Origin: CAYFFZ01 sp049976505 | Lineage (GTDB): Archaea > Thermoproteota > Nitrososphaeria > Conexivisphaerales > UBA164 | Length of the DNA stretch: 28,747 nt | Reading direction: 5' to 3' | Assembly: GCA_049976505.1 (NCBI GenBank) | Contig: JBMFIC010000015.1 | Span: 1-28,747, forward strand | Part shown: piece after piece, positions 1-7,614 of the stretch | How positions within the stretch are numbered: the stretch's first letter is position 1 | How the letters are laid out: the number at the start of each line of letters is the position of its first letter | The notes under the pieces: model-generated | What the model saw: only the letters and a program-made list of their open reading frames with translations | Told to the model about the DNA's origin: nothing | Databases searched by the model: none | Program-made: the position numbers and the translations under genes

Positions 1-316
1 AGATTACAAACGAGACGAACATGACGTATGCCGCAAGCTTTACGTTGCCGTTTCCCAGGAGCCACATAGCTGCAAAGAGGGGGATCCAGAAGTACTCCCT
101 GCCGTACTTCGCAAAGGCTATCATGAGAGGGTTCAGGTAAGAAGCCCTGTGCGCTATGACCAGCTGAAACAGGTAAACGTTGAGCCAGCTATCGGGGCCC
201 AGCAGCGCCACAGCAGCTGTCACAGCCAAGAACAGCACTGTAAAAAGCGTGAACATCACGACTGCCTCCGACCTTCTTCTAGATGCGCCCAGGGCTGCGA
301 TGAATATGCCCTCCAT
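1..316 (-). CDS. PAP2-family membrane phosphatase, N-terminal part (runs off left edge)
   Basis: The reading frame is open from an ATG at 316 to the left edge, 105 codons without a stop; an in-frame TAA lies four codons upstream, so the start is well constrained. The protein starts with a short polar segment (residues 10-16, several Arg), then a hydrophobic helix (about 20-40), then a segment around residues 55-75 with the pattern 'LNPLMIAFAKYGREYFWIP', which I recognise from archaeal membrane-associated PAP2 phosphatases (lipid or polyprenyl-pyrophosphate dephosphorylation at the membrane). The catalytic KX6RP, SGH and RX5HX2D motifs would lie in the missing part, so activity cannot be judged. 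A TATA-like box at 338-346 on this strand fits a leaderless transcript. Divergent from the flavoprotein gene to the right. Identification rests on one recognisable segment and membrane topology. Confidence 0.6.
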   Translation of the reverse strand, partial: MEGIFIAALGASRRRSEAVVMFTLFTVLFLAVTAAVALLGPDSWLNVYLFQLVIAHRASYLNPLMIAFAKYGREYFWIPLFAAMWLLGNGNVKLAAYVMFVSFVI

Positions 317-337
317 GAGCTTATCTTACGAGCGGCC

Positions 338-346
338 AATTTAAGC
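338..346 (-). promoter_or_regulatory. TATA-like box for the PAP2 gene
   Basis: Reads GCTTAAATT on the minus strand, centred about 26 nt before the ATG at 316, the spacing expected for a leaderless archaeal transcript. Confidence 0.45.
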
Positions 347-477
347 TTTAGCAGAGGCTTCTCTGCAAAGCTTTTTAATTCCCTTTCATATAACTTATGT
401 GACCGCAAGGGATGACATACAGCAGGTAATCTGAGCCGTGATGTGAATGCGGTCGGTGTACTTTCTGCTGCCCTAAA

Positions 478-486
478 CTTTAAATC
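478..486 (+). promoter_or_regulatory. TATA-like box for the flavoprotein gene
   Basis: CTTTAAATC centred about 28 nt before the ATG at 510; no Shine-Dalgarno sequence is present, so a leaderless mRNA is likely. Confidence 0.5.
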
Positions 487-509
487 CGATCCAGTGCTTC
501 AAAGTATTA

Positions 510-1970
510 ATGAAAAAGTTCGACGTGATAGCCTTTGGCACGGGCTCCGCCAGCAACATATATGCGGAGCTCCTCGCCCACAACAGGAACATCAGGATAG
601 CGATAATTGAGAACGGCCCAGTTGGCGGGATATGCCTCACCAGGGGCTGCATCCCGTCCAAGATGCTCCTTTATCCAGCTGAGATAGTTCACAGCATAAA
701 AAGGGCAAAGGACTTCTGGATAGACGCCCAGGTTAGCTCTGTTGACTTCGAGAGGATAATGAGCTGGGCCCACGACGAGGTCATGGGCGAGTCCTACCAG
801 ATAGAGAACGCACTGATGTCCGATCCCAGGGTGACCCTCTACAGGACAACTGGGGAGTTCGTCGGGGAGTATCAGGTAAAGGTCGGAGATGAGATAATAA
901 CCGGGGACAAGATCCTCCTCTGCACCGGCTCAAGGCCCTTCATACCGAACATTCCAGGCCTACAGGAGGCTGGCTTCTACACGAACGAGAACTTCTTCAC
1001 CATGAGAAAGCTTCCAAAGAGGACCGCAGTTATAGGAGGAAGCTTCGTGGGCCTGGAGTTCGGCTTCTTCCTCTCGATGATGGGAAGCGATGTGTACGTT
1101 TTTGAGATGCTTGACAGGATCGCGTACCAGGAGGAGCCGGAGATCTCCTATCAGCTTGAGTCGGATCTGGACGATCACATGCACATCCTGCCCAGGTCAA
1201 AGGTTGTTGAGGTAAAGAAGGTCGGCGAAAGGAAAATGGTCGTGGCTGAGGACTTGGACGGCGGCGGAACCTTTGAGGTTGAGGCCGACGAGATAGTAGT
1301 TGCAGCTGGAAGGCAGAGCAACTCGGACATAACTAAGCCAGAAAGAACGGGAGTCAAGACCGACGAGAAGGGATGGATCATAGTCAACGAGTACATGGAG
1401 ACCACCAAGCCCAACATATGGGCGTGCGGCGATGCCATAGGGAAACACATGTTCAAGCATGCCGCGAACTACGAGAGCATGATAGTATATTACAACGCCT
1501 TCAAGGGAAGAAGGCTGAAGGCTGACTTTCACGCCGTTCCGCACGCGATATTCACCCAGCCCGAGGTAGGAGCAGTTGGCAGCAGGGAGTCCGAGGTCAA
1601 ATCTGAATACCTTGTTGGTTTCTATCTCTACAAGGACACGGCTAAGGGGCTTGCTATGAAGGACGAGGAGCACTTTGCCAAGGTCATAGTGGACAGGGAG
1701 AACGGAAGGGTTCTCGGAGGCCATATCATAGGGCCCTACGCATCGTCTATGATACACGAGGTCATACTTCTGATGAACGCTGGCGACCAGAGCTTCTATC
1801 CCGTGTACGAGATGATGCACGTTCATCCTGCAGTAAACGAGGTCGTTGAAAGGGCTTTCGGGAGCCTGGCGGAGCCGGCATACTGGGATGATCTGAAGGA
1901 TGAAGTAAGGAGAAGGGCAGTTGAGAAAAGGGAGCAGAAAAAATCTAAAGCGCTTAGAGGCCTTCTCTAG
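510..1970 (+). CDS. Dihydrolipoamide dehydrogenase-like pyridine nucleotide-disulfide oxidoreductase
   Basis: 486-residue FAD/NAD(P) flavoprotein of the dihydrolipoamide dehydrogenase/mercuric reductase class. Visible in order: N-terminal FAD-binding GTGSAS (10-15); redox-active disulfide in GGICLTRGCIPSK (C42 and C47); NAD(P)-binding IGGSFVGLEFG (175-185); second FAD contact in ACGDAIG (305-311); C-terminal dimer domain with the active-site base pair HVHPAVNE (H439, E444). All catalytic residues are in place, so an active dithiol/disulfide oxidoreductase is expected; whether the substrate is dihydrolipoamide cannot be told because no lipoyl E2 or E1 gene is near. The tail is rich in Lys/Arg. 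It converges on the OFOR beta gene with a 4-nt overlap at the stops. Since OFOR needs no lipoamide, the neighbourhood may simply group 2-oxoacid metabolism, or the enzyme may serve another disulfide. Confidence 0.85.
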   Translation: MKKFDVIAFGTGSASNIYAELLAHNRNIRIAIIENGPVGGICLTRGCIPSKMLLYPAEIVHSIKRAKDFWIDAQVSSVDFERIMSWAHDEVMGESYQIENALMSDPRVTLYRTTGEFVGEYQVKVGDEIITGDKILLCTGSRPFIPNIPGLQEAGFYTNENFFTMRKLPKRTAVIGGSFVGLEFGFFLSMMGSDVYVFEMLDRIAYQEEPEISYQLESDLDDHMHILPRSKVVEVKKVGERKMVVAEDLDGGGTFEVEADEIVVAAGRQSNSDITKPERTGVKTDEKGWIIVNEYMETTKPNIWACGDAIGKHMFKHAANYESMIVYYNAFKGRRLKADFHAVPHAIFTQPEVGAVGSRESEVKSEYLVGFYLYKDTAKGLAMKDEEHFAKVIVDRENGRVLGGHIIGPYASSMIHEVILLMNAGDQSFYPVYEMMHVHPAVNEVVERAFGSLAEPAYWDDLKDEVRRRAVEKREQKKSKALRGLL

Positions 1971-2896
1971 ACTATGTAGGCCGCGAAGATCTTCTCAAAG
2001 AGCTCTTGAGATATCACGGTTCTTCCCGAGTCATCGATCCTCTGCAGCGCAGGTGGGCTCTCGAGGTAGCTGGGTATCCTCTCCTTCAGCCTCTCATCGA
2101 ACGTTGGAACGTTCGGGTTCCTGTAGAATATCCCTATGGGTATCCTGTTCCCCCTCTCGTATGACTTTGCTATGGCCTCGGCTATCTTCCTCTCAGGCTC
2201 ATCCCTGACGTCGGGATCGTATCCCTGCTCCTGCAGATCGTAGACCCTCTCGTTGTAGTAGTCGTACGTGTGAATGTTGTCGTACGTGACACATGGCTGA
2301 AGGATGTCGACGAACGCCGCGCCCCTGTGGTTTATGGCCGCCTTTATGATCTCCTTCAGGTGCTTTACCTTTCCTGAGTATGCCCTGGCAACGAACGTGT
2401 ATCCGGATGCCAGAGCCAGTGCTATTGGGTTTACAGCGTCCTGTATGTTCGGCTTTGGAAGGGACTTGGGCTTTGCTCCCCTCTCAAGCGTTGGAGCCGC
2501 CTGTCCCTTGGTGAGGGCATAGACCGTGTTGTCGTGCATGAGGACGACCATGTCTATGTTCCTCCTTCCGAGGGCAACGAAGTGACCAGCACCTATGCCG
2601 AGAAGGTCCCCGTCCCCGGCGTTCACGATAACCTCAAGCTCTGGGTTCGCTATCTTTATTCCCTTCGCATATGGCAGGGCCCTCCCGTGCAGCGTGTGGA
2701 CGCCCTCGACGTTCAGGAAGTGCGGCGTCTTTCCTGAGCATCCTATGCCCGAGACCACCACTATCCTTTTCGGGTCCAGCTTAAGCTCGGCGAATGCCTG
2801 ATACATTGCTGAGAGTATTCCGAAGTTCCCGCATCCAGGGCACCAGTCGACCCAGACCGAGCTCTTGTAGTCTGTCGGCTTCAGCTCAAGCACCAT
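1967..2896 (-). CDS. 2-oxoacid:ferredoxin oxidoreductase, beta subunit (TPP and Fe-S binding)
   Basis: 309 residues, the usual size for the Sulfolobus-type beta subunit. It carries WCPGCGNFGI (C19, C22), GIGCSGK (C53) and LQPC (C202), the four cysteines that in this family bind the single [4Fe-4S] cluster, and the thiamine-pyrophosphate/Mg motif GDGDLLGIGAGHF (94-106) followed by NTVYALTKGQ. The enzyme oxidatively decarboxylates 2-oxoacids such as pyruvate and 2-oxoglutarate to acyl-CoA, passing electrons to ferredoxin. It is the last gene of the operon; its ATG lies inside the end of the alpha gene (11-nt overlap), so the two subunits are probably translationally coupled. Confidence 0.93.
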   Translation of the reverse strand: MVLELKPTDYKSSVWVDWCPGCGNFGILSAMYQAFAELKLDPKRIVVVSGIGCSGKTPHFLNVEGVHTLHGRALPYAKGIKIANPELEVIVNAGDGDLLGIGAGHFVALGRRNIDMVVLMHDNTVYALTKGQAAPTLERGAKPKSLPKPNIQDAVNPIALALASGYTFVARAYSGKVKHLKEIIKAAINHRGAAFVDILQPCVTYDNIHTYDYYNERVYDLQEQGYDPDVRDEPERKIAEAIAKSYERGNRIPIGIFYRNPNVPTFDERLKERIPSYLESPPALQRIDDSGRTVISQELFEKIFAAYIV

Positions 2897-4775
2897 ACTC
2901 CAGCACCACCCTCCTCTCTCCCTTCATAACCCTCAAAACCGCATCAACGAGCTCCGTGGAGTAGATCGGCCTTCCAGTGTACTTCAATATGTAGTTCCTG
3001 ATCTCCACGTTAGCATAGGTGGAGGCCAGAACAGCTGCCTGCCCCGTTATGTTGTGCTCAACGTCTATGATCACGTCAGAGTACTTTGCGTACAGGCTCT
3101 TAACGGTCTCCCGTGGATAGGGCACGAACGATCTTACGTGGACGTACATCGCCTTCACTCCTCTCTCCCTGAGCATCTTTATTGCTCCAAGCGCAGCACC
3201 CTTCACGAAGCCCCACCCGTAAAGCACGACGTCCGGGCTCTCATCGCCGAATACGTTAACCCTCCTCTCTTCAGGAATTGTCCTTTCTATGACCTCGAGC
3301 TTGCCCATCCTCTTCTCCATGATCCTCCTCCTGTTCTCTGGCTCCTCCGATATGTGTCCCTCCTCGTTGTGCTCATCGCCCGTGTACCACATTATCGCCG
3401 TTCCGAGGAAGGCCCTGGGGCTTACTGGGGACTCCATGCTGAACCTCTTATAGCCCTTTTCGGGCTCAGAAACGATGCTTCCTCTCTCGATCTTAACCTT
3501 GCTCAGGTCGGGAAGCTGAACGCTCCTTATCGTGTTTGCCAGGAACTTGTCTACTAGGTGGATTACAGGCGTCTGGAACATCTCGGAGTAGTTGAGCGCG
3601 TCTATGGCGTCCCAGAAGGCCTCCTCGTGATCGCCGGAGGCAAGGACGACCCTCGGGTACTCGCCGTGTGATGCGAAGACCGTTGATAGGAGGTCGCTCT
3701 GCCCTCCCCTGGTGGGCTGCCCAGTGCTTGGTCCACCCCTCTGATAGTACGTTATGACAACAGGCGTCTCGTTCATTCCTGCCCATCCAAGCCCCTCAAC
3801 CATCAGATCGAACCCTGGGCCGCTCGTTGCCGCTGCAACCCTTGCCCCCGTAAGCGCAGCCCCGATAGCAGCGTTGACTGCCGCGAGCTCGTCCTCCGTC
3901 TGGAAGAGCGCAAGGGATCCGACTCCCGTATCCCCGAGCCTTTCGTGCTCCTCAAGGGTGAAGCTTTCGTCGGCTGCCGGAGTTATCGGGTAGTAGGTCT
4001 GCATCCTCAGTCCTCCAACTATCTTTCCGATCGCAACTATGTCGTTCCCGCTAACTATCATCATCCTCCCGAAGCTTGCTGATGGCGGATCCAGTCTTAG
4101 CGGGGATCCGAAGCTCGACTTTACCCTGTCTGAGACCAGCTCGGAGAAGAGCGTGTTGTGCTCTAGCACCGGGCCTGACCTGAACCTCCTCTGAAGCCCG
4201 AACTTCACGGCCTCTGGGTCAATGCCAACGAGGGCCGCGGTCGCTCCGATGATTATCGTTGATATGTACCTGGATGCCTGGGCCGCAACGACCTGCGCTC
4301 TCTTCTGCAGCTCAGAAAGCAGGTCCCTGAAGCTCAGGCCAACGGACGTCACCCCGTGATCCTTCAGGTACGCTATTAGGCTTCCGAGGCTCTGGTCAAC
4401 GCCCAAGCTGTTGAGCCTTCTCAGTATCACCTCAGCAACCTCTGGCTCGACGCTGGGGATCTGTGAGAGCCTGACCGAGCTCAGGTCCGAGTTGTATATC
4501 AAGTACGATCCCTGGTCCAGGTCCTGGAAGTGGGTGAAGACGCTCTCCGCGTCCATGGCTCCCACAAGCTTTACCGGATACTGAAGGTCCTTGGGAAGCT
4601 CCTCTCCGTCAACCCTTGCATGAATGTAGCTGTGCCTCCCCACGATGTTGGAGTAGTACTCCCTGTCAGATATCACTCCGTATCCTGACTTGGCGAAGGC
4701 CCAGGAGAGGACCTGCGATGAGGTCTCAAGCCCTCCGCCCTGTGGCCCGCCGAGCAGATAGTTAAGGCTCTTCAT
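2886..4775 (-). CDS. 2-oxoacid:ferredoxin oxidoreductase, fused gamma-alpha subunit
   Basis: 629 residues, matching the two-subunit (alpha-beta) enzymes described from Sulfolobus and Aeropyrum in which gamma is fused in front of alpha. The gamma domain (about 1-190) begins with GGPQGGGLETSSQVLSWAFA; the alpha domain begins near 235 and contains YPITPAADES (YPITP at 262-266), the motif tied to CoA/2-oxoacid recognition in this family, then the ATSGPGFDLM segment and a C-terminal transketolase-like domain near 515-600 (VVLYGWGFVKGAALGAI). Its start codon shares one base with the stop of the upstream zinc-protein gene (TGATG), and its end overlaps the beta gene by 11 nt. Broad 2-oxoacid range is typical of this type; the exact substrate is not readable here. 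Confidence 0.93.
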   Translation of the reverse strand: MKSLNYLLGGPQGGGLETSSQVLSWAFAKSGYGVISDREYYSNIVGRHSYIHARVDGEELPKDLQYPVKLVGAMDAESVFTHFQDLDQGSYLIYNSDLSSVRLSQIPSVEPEVAEVILRRLNSLGVDQSLGSLIAYLKDHGVTSVGLSFRDLLSELQKRAQVVAAQASRYISTIIIGATAALVGIDPEAVKFGLQRRFRSGPVLEHNTLFSELVSDRVKSSFGSPLRLDPPSASFGRMMIVSGNDIVAIGKIVGGLRMQTYYPITPAADESFTLEEHERLGDTGVGSLALFQTEDELAAVNAAIGAALTGARVAAATSGPGFDLMVEGLGWAGMNETPVVITYYQRGGPSTGQPTRGGQSDLLSTVFASHGEYPRVVLASGDHEEAFWDAIDALNYSEMFQTPVIHLVDKFLANTIRSVQLPDLSKVKIERGSIVSEPEKGYKRFSMESPVSPRAFLGTAIMWYTGDEHNEEGHISEEPENRRRIMEKRMGKLEVIERTIPEERRVNVFGDESPDVVLYGWGFVKGAALGAIKMLRERGVKAMYVHVRSFVPYPRETVKSLYAKYSDVIIDVEHNITGQAAVLASTYANVEIRNYILKYTGRPIYSTELVDAVLRVMKGERRVVLEYGA

Positions 4776-5071
4776 CAGTCAGCACCGTATGCCTCCTCTG
4801 TTGAAACCGAGTCCTCCAGGAAGGAGTTGAAGAGCGTGTGTCCCTTTGCCAGATGGCTCTCCAGCTCTTTTTCGTCAAAGAGATAGCTCCCGCATTCAAG
4901 GCAGTAGAGCCATCCGAAGTCGGCAAAGGACCTGATGAGCTCCTCCTTCTGTACTGGCTTCACGTCCTCGCAGGACTCATCAGCAAGCACTATGCTCCGC
5001 CTTTTGCTGCAGTAGCCCATGAACTGGTACACTGGATGAGACCTATAGTACACGCAGCCGCTGCATTTCAT
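4775..5071 (-). CDS. Small two-module zinc-binding protein leading the OFOR operon
   Basis: 98 residues with two separate metal sites. The N-terminal site is CSGC (C3, C6) with C21 and C34; the C-terminal one is a C2H2 finger, YCLECGSYLFDEKELESHL (C57, C60, H73, H78). The acidic tail (last 20 residues) has no motif. I do not recognise a named family. The gene is first in the operon and coupled to the OFOR gamma-alpha gene by a TGATG junction, which points to a role with OFOR: assembly or metal-cluster chaperone, or a regulator of the operon. The function is inference only. A TATA-like box at 5094-5103 supports the ATG at 5071 as a leaderless start. Confidence 0.75.
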   Translation of the reverse strand: MKCSGCVYYRSHPVYQFMGYCSKRRSIVLADESCEDVKPVQKEELIRSFADFGWLYCLECGSYLFDEKELESHLAKGHTLFNSFLEDSVSTEEAYGAD

Positions 5072-5093
5072 TGGTTAAAAATTGTCATAAATA

Positions 5094-5103
5094 CAATATA
5101 AAG
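5094..5103 (-). promoter_or_regulatory. TATA-like box for the zinc protein-OFOR operon
   Basis: Reads CTTTATATTG on the minus strand, about 27 nt before the operon's first ATG at 5071. Confidence 0.55.
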
Positions 5104-5194
5104 GTTTAATAATAATTTTTGAAACGTATGCCCCTGTTTAATGGACAGAAGCTAGGTTAAAAGTTCGTTAGCGTTGCGGGGTCCGGAAACAAAA

Positions 5195-5203
5195 TTTTTA
5201 AAT
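5195..5203 (+). promoter_or_regulatory. TATA-like box for the split-barrel/UbiA fusion gene
   Basis: TTTTTAAAT centred 28 nt before the ATG at 5227. This spacing favours ATG 5227 over the upstream TTG at 5203, which would fall inside the box. Confidence 0.5.
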
Positions 5204-5226
5204 TGTCAGAAACGAATCCTGAACAT

Positions 5227-6537
5227 ATGGATAGGGACGTCCTGAGGCTCCTCAGAAAGGCAAGAACTATGAACATTTCGGTATGCGATGAGAACGGTCC
5301 CTGGGTTATAAAGGTGTACTATGCGATGGATAGAGGGTTCATATTTCTCCTTGAGAAGGACGGAAGGACCCTGAACGCCATACTCAAAGACCCAAAGGCA
5401 TCGTTCTCGATCGATCTGAACAGGCCTGACCTCTTCGTTCAGGGCAGCGGAACAGTCGAGATACTTGGGGATCCGGCAGCCCACGATAGGGAGAGGGGGG
5501 CGCTGCTGTCCAAGATTCCAGAAGACGCCCTTTTCATAAACCTTGGTCACGTCGTGCTCGCCAGGCTTGTTCCAGACAGGATGAGGGTTACCGACATGAG
5601 GGGTGAGCCCAGAAAGTACTATGTCCAGGTCAGGCCCGAGGAGCTCGCTGACAGAAGGCCGATGCCCGTGATAAGGGCGCTCAGGCCTTGGAGCTTTCAG
5701 ATGAGCGTCTCCGCCATGATCATTGGAGTGCTGCTCGTGAGGAGTATCGTCGTGCCGCTTTTCCTTCTCGCGCTCCTCGGGATTCTCCTGGCTCATGGAG
5801 CGTTCAACGCGCTCAGCGACTACTTCGACTTCAGGAGCAGCGTAGATACCCCGACGGGGATGGGATCGGTTGGCTCGAGAGCTCTCGTGGACGGCCTCTG
5901 GAGCCCGGCATCGCATATGGCCTACTCGCTTGCCCTCCTCCTAGGCTCCGTTGTCATCGGGACGTACCTTACGCTGCTGAGGCCGTCGATACTTCCCTTC
6001 TTCCTGATAGGGCTCCTGGCTGGAGTTCTTTACGGAATTCCGAGAATAGGGCTCAAGTGGCTTGCGCTTGGAGATCTAGGGGTGATGCTAGCGTTTGGGC
6101 CAGGCATAGTTCTGGGAACCGAGACGCTGATGGGAGCTAGGGTTGACGTTTCCAGCGTTCTGGTATCGGTGGCAATAGGCATGGTGATCGTTGCGGTTCT
6201 TCACGCGAACAACTGGAGGGACGTGGATGACGACAGGAGGGCTGGCGTTGTAACGCTCGCATCGCTTCTGGGGGAGACCGGCTCAAGAATTTACTACCTC
6301 TCGCTTATATGGCTCAGCTACCTTCTGTTCGTTGTCGCTGTGGTCCTGAATCACTCCTACTGGCCAATACTGGGCTCCTTCCTTACGGTTCCATGGGCCT
6401 TAAGGCTGACCAGGATAGCCATGAACCCGAGGGACTGGAACAGGAGGATTCTGGACCAGAGGACTGGGTTCTTCACTGCCCTTCACATGTACTTCTCGAT
6501 AGCCTTTCTGCTGCTCGCCCTTCTCCTTCACCTATAA
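5227..6537 (+). CDS. Fusion of FMN split-barrel (PNPOx-like) domain and UbiA/MenA-type prenyltransferase
   Basis: 436 residues from ATG 5227 (444 from TTG 5203). Residues about 1-140 are soluble and resemble the pyridoxamine-5'-phosphate-oxidase-like flavin split barrel, with alternating strands such as GFIFLLEKDGRTLNAILKD and a strand region FVQGSGTVEIL. The rest is a polytopic membrane domain with both prenyl-diphosphate/Mg motifs of the UbiA superfamily: NALSDYFDFRSSVD (about 194-207) and NNWRDVDDDRRAGVVTLA (about 329-346), plus GIPRIGLKWLALGDLG between them. The second motif looks like MenA, so the likely reaction is transfer of a polyprenyl chain to an aromatic acceptor (quinone synthesis) in the membrane. 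The fused domain may bind flavin or the acceptor; that is inference. It ends 7 nt from the end of a second, convergent UbiA gene. Confidence 0.82.
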   Translation: MDRDVLRLLRKARTMNISVCDENGPWVIKVYYAMDRGFIFLLEKDGRTLNAILKDPKASFSIDLNRPDLFVQGSGTVEILGDPAAHDRERGALLSKIPEDALFINLGHVVLARLVPDRMRVTDMRGEPRKYYVQVRPEELADRRPMPVIRALRPWSFQMSVSAMIIGVLLVRSIVVPLFLLALLGILLAHGAFNALSDYFDFRSSVDTPTGMGSVGSRALVDGLWSPASHMAYSLALLLGSVVIGTYLTLLRPSILPFFLIGLLAGVLYGIPRIGLKWLALGDLGVMLAFGPGIVLGTETLMGARVDVSSVLVSVAIGMVIVAVLHANNWRDVDDDRRAGVVTLASLLGETGSRIYYLSLIWLSYLLFVVAVVLNHSYWPILGSFLTVPWALRLTRIAMNPRDWNRRILDQRTGFFTALHMYFSIAFLLLALLLHL

Positions 6538-6544
6538 TTCATCA

Positions 6545-7315
6545 TCAAAGCAGGCTCAGGATAAAGAACAGCAGAAGATAAATAATATCCGCCCAGGCTC
6601 TGAGCCTTCCTCTAACAGCGTACAGCGATACCGCTGTGGCTGGCAGCAACGCTATCATAACGGTCATGGGATTCAGAAGCATGAACGCCGATAAGATTAT
6701 CATCGCGGCATGTGCAGCAGGGTAAAGCCTCCTTCTCCTTGACCCTTCGTGATCCTCAGGCAGATGATGTGAGTATCTTATAGAGGATGCTGCGAGGCCG
6801 AACCCGATTGACGCAAGCACGGCCCTCAGGTTTGGCAAAGCGCCAAACGCAGATAGGCTTCCAAGCACGAGGATGGGTCCAAAGTCAAAGAACGTCGAGA
6901 TCTCCCCCAGGCCCCTTACGTACAGCTCGAGCGGCTTCCTGAGATATGCTACCATGAGGAGGATTGCAGCGAGCCCGTAAAGCACAAGAGCTGGGTTTCT
7001 CGTTGCAGCGAGGACATAAAGCGCGGCCACTGCCATGGCGATGTAGGATATTTCAACAAGAGCCCTCGTCCCTTTCAAAGCCTTTGCATAGCAGGGGCCA
7101 ACGCTCAGAAAGGGCTCTGATTCACGACACTCAAGGCCCCTCTTCATGTCCTTCAGATCCATCTGGACGTTCATCACAAGCTGCGCTAACATTACGAACA
7201 TCAGCGCGGCAATGAAAACGTCAGTCCTTCTGAACCCCGAAGCGCGCCATGCATAAACGACGGGCAGGGCCGACACGATGTAAAGAGGTAGCTTGATCAT
7301 CGAAAGCTTATGCAT
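6545..7315 (-). CDS. UbiA-superfamily membrane protein with altered second Asp motif
   Basis: 256 residues from ATG 7315 (a TTG at 7357 would add 14 residues of unconvincing sequence; ATG 7300 is also possible). About eight membrane helices. The first UbiA motif is present as NVQMDLKDMKRG (N49, D53, D56), and the typical loop RKPLELYVRGLGEISTF is present near 126-142. The expected second motif (NxxRDxxxDxxxG) is instead IRYSHHLPEDHEG (about 179-191): the Asn and first Asp are gone and two His appear. The fold assignment is good; prenyltransferase activity is doubtful or the substrate/metal mode differs. It converges on the split-barrel/UbiA fusion, suggesting paralogues working in one lipid or quinone pathway. 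Confidence 0.72.
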   Translation of the reverse strand: MHKLSMIKLPLYIVSALPVVYAWRASGFRRTDVFIAALMFVMLAQLVMNVQMDLKDMKRGLECRESEPFLSVGPCYAKALKGTRALVEISYIAMAVAALYVLAATRNPALVLYGLAAILLMVAYLRKPLELYVRGLGEISTFFDFGPILVLGSLSAFGALPNLRAVLASIGFGLAASSIRYSHHLPEDHEGSRRRRLYPAAHAAMIILSAFMLLNPMTVMIALLPATAVSLYAVRGRLRAWADIIYLLLFFILSLL

Positions 7316-7373
7316 GCGGAGAATTTTACAGCGTGAGCTAATAAGCTTGCGCTGCAACGATCAGAGCGAAAAG

Positions 7374-7381
7374 TATTAAAC
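7374..7381 (+). promoter_or_regulatory. TATA-like box for tRNA-Met
   Basis: TATTAAAC about 28 nt upstream of the mature tRNA 5' end, normal archaeal tRNA promoter spacing. Confidence 0.5.
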
Positions 7382-7405
7382 GGCCCATCATTAAAATCTA
7401 ATACA

Positions 7406-7478
7406 GCCGGGGTAGCTCAGCGGGTAGAGCGCCAGACTCATAATCTGGAGGTCGAGGGTTCGAAGCCCTCCCCCGGCA
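7406..7478 (+). tRNA. tRNA-Met (anticodon CAT)
   Basis: A full cloverleaf can be drawn: acceptor GCCGGGG/CCCCGGC, D-stem GCTC/GAGC, anticodon stem CCAGA/TCTGG with loop CTCATAA (CAT at 7439-7441), T-stem GAGGG/CCCTC with loop TTCGAAG, discriminator A7478. There is no intron and the 3' CCA is not encoded. The GCCGGGG acceptor and A discriminator resemble archaeal elongator Met; a CAT-anticodon tRNA-Ile2 is the alternative. A T5 run at 7482-7486 follows directly and probably terminates it. Confidence 0.95.
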
Positions 7479-7481
7479 CAC

Positions 7482-7486
7482 TTTTT
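7482..7486 (+). terminator. Oligo-T terminator after tRNA-Met
   Basis: TTTTT three bases after the discriminator base, the simple T-run type of archaeal terminator. Confidence 0.5.
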
Positions 7487-7560
7487 GAGGCTATTGTTTT
7501 AGTATGAGTGGCTGAACTGATAGAGATGCGGAATAATGTGCGGGCCTTCGAGTTGTCTGA

Positions 7561-7590
7561 CCTCCTCCCCGCCCTGAAGGGCGAGGCTTT
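7561..7590. mobile_element. IS200/IS605-type terminal hairpin remnant
   Basis: The stretch CCTCCTCCCCGCCC-TGAA-GGGCGAGGCTTT forms a hairpin with loop TGAA and matches from memory the hairpin found at the ends of IS200/IS605 (TnpA/TnpB) elements in many archaea. No tnpA or tnpB gene lies beside it, so it would be a solo end, a decayed element, or an independent structured RNA. The assignment is by recognition of the motif, not by search. Confidence 0.5.
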
Positions 7591-7614
7591 AGCTAATTGT
7601 AAAAGAGATGCGCA

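Larger units (their letters stand above)
317..509. other. Divergent intergenic region
   Basis: Between the PAP2 gene (minus) and the flavoprotein gene (plus). It holds the two TATA-like boxes listed separately; a small reading frame that covers part of it also runs antisense through the PAP2 gene and has no start signal. I see no RNA gene or repeat here. Confidence 0.5.

Noticed and set aside
1197..1826. Long reading frame (209 codons) on the minus strand
   Set aside because: Antisense to the flavoprotein gene; no motif and no start signal.
3054..3557. Reading frame of 167 codons on the plus strand
   Set aside because: Antisense to the OFOR gamma-alpha gene, whose domains are unambiguous.
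5206..5916. Long reading frame (236 codons) on the minus strand
   Set aside because: Antisense to the split-barrel/UbiA gene, which has clear motifs; the opposite-strand product has none.
7315..7357. TTG 7357 as start of the second UbiA gene
   Set aside because: It adds 14 basic residues without UbiA character, while ATG 7315 leads directly into the first helix and has a TATA-like CTTATTAG about 27 nt upstream.
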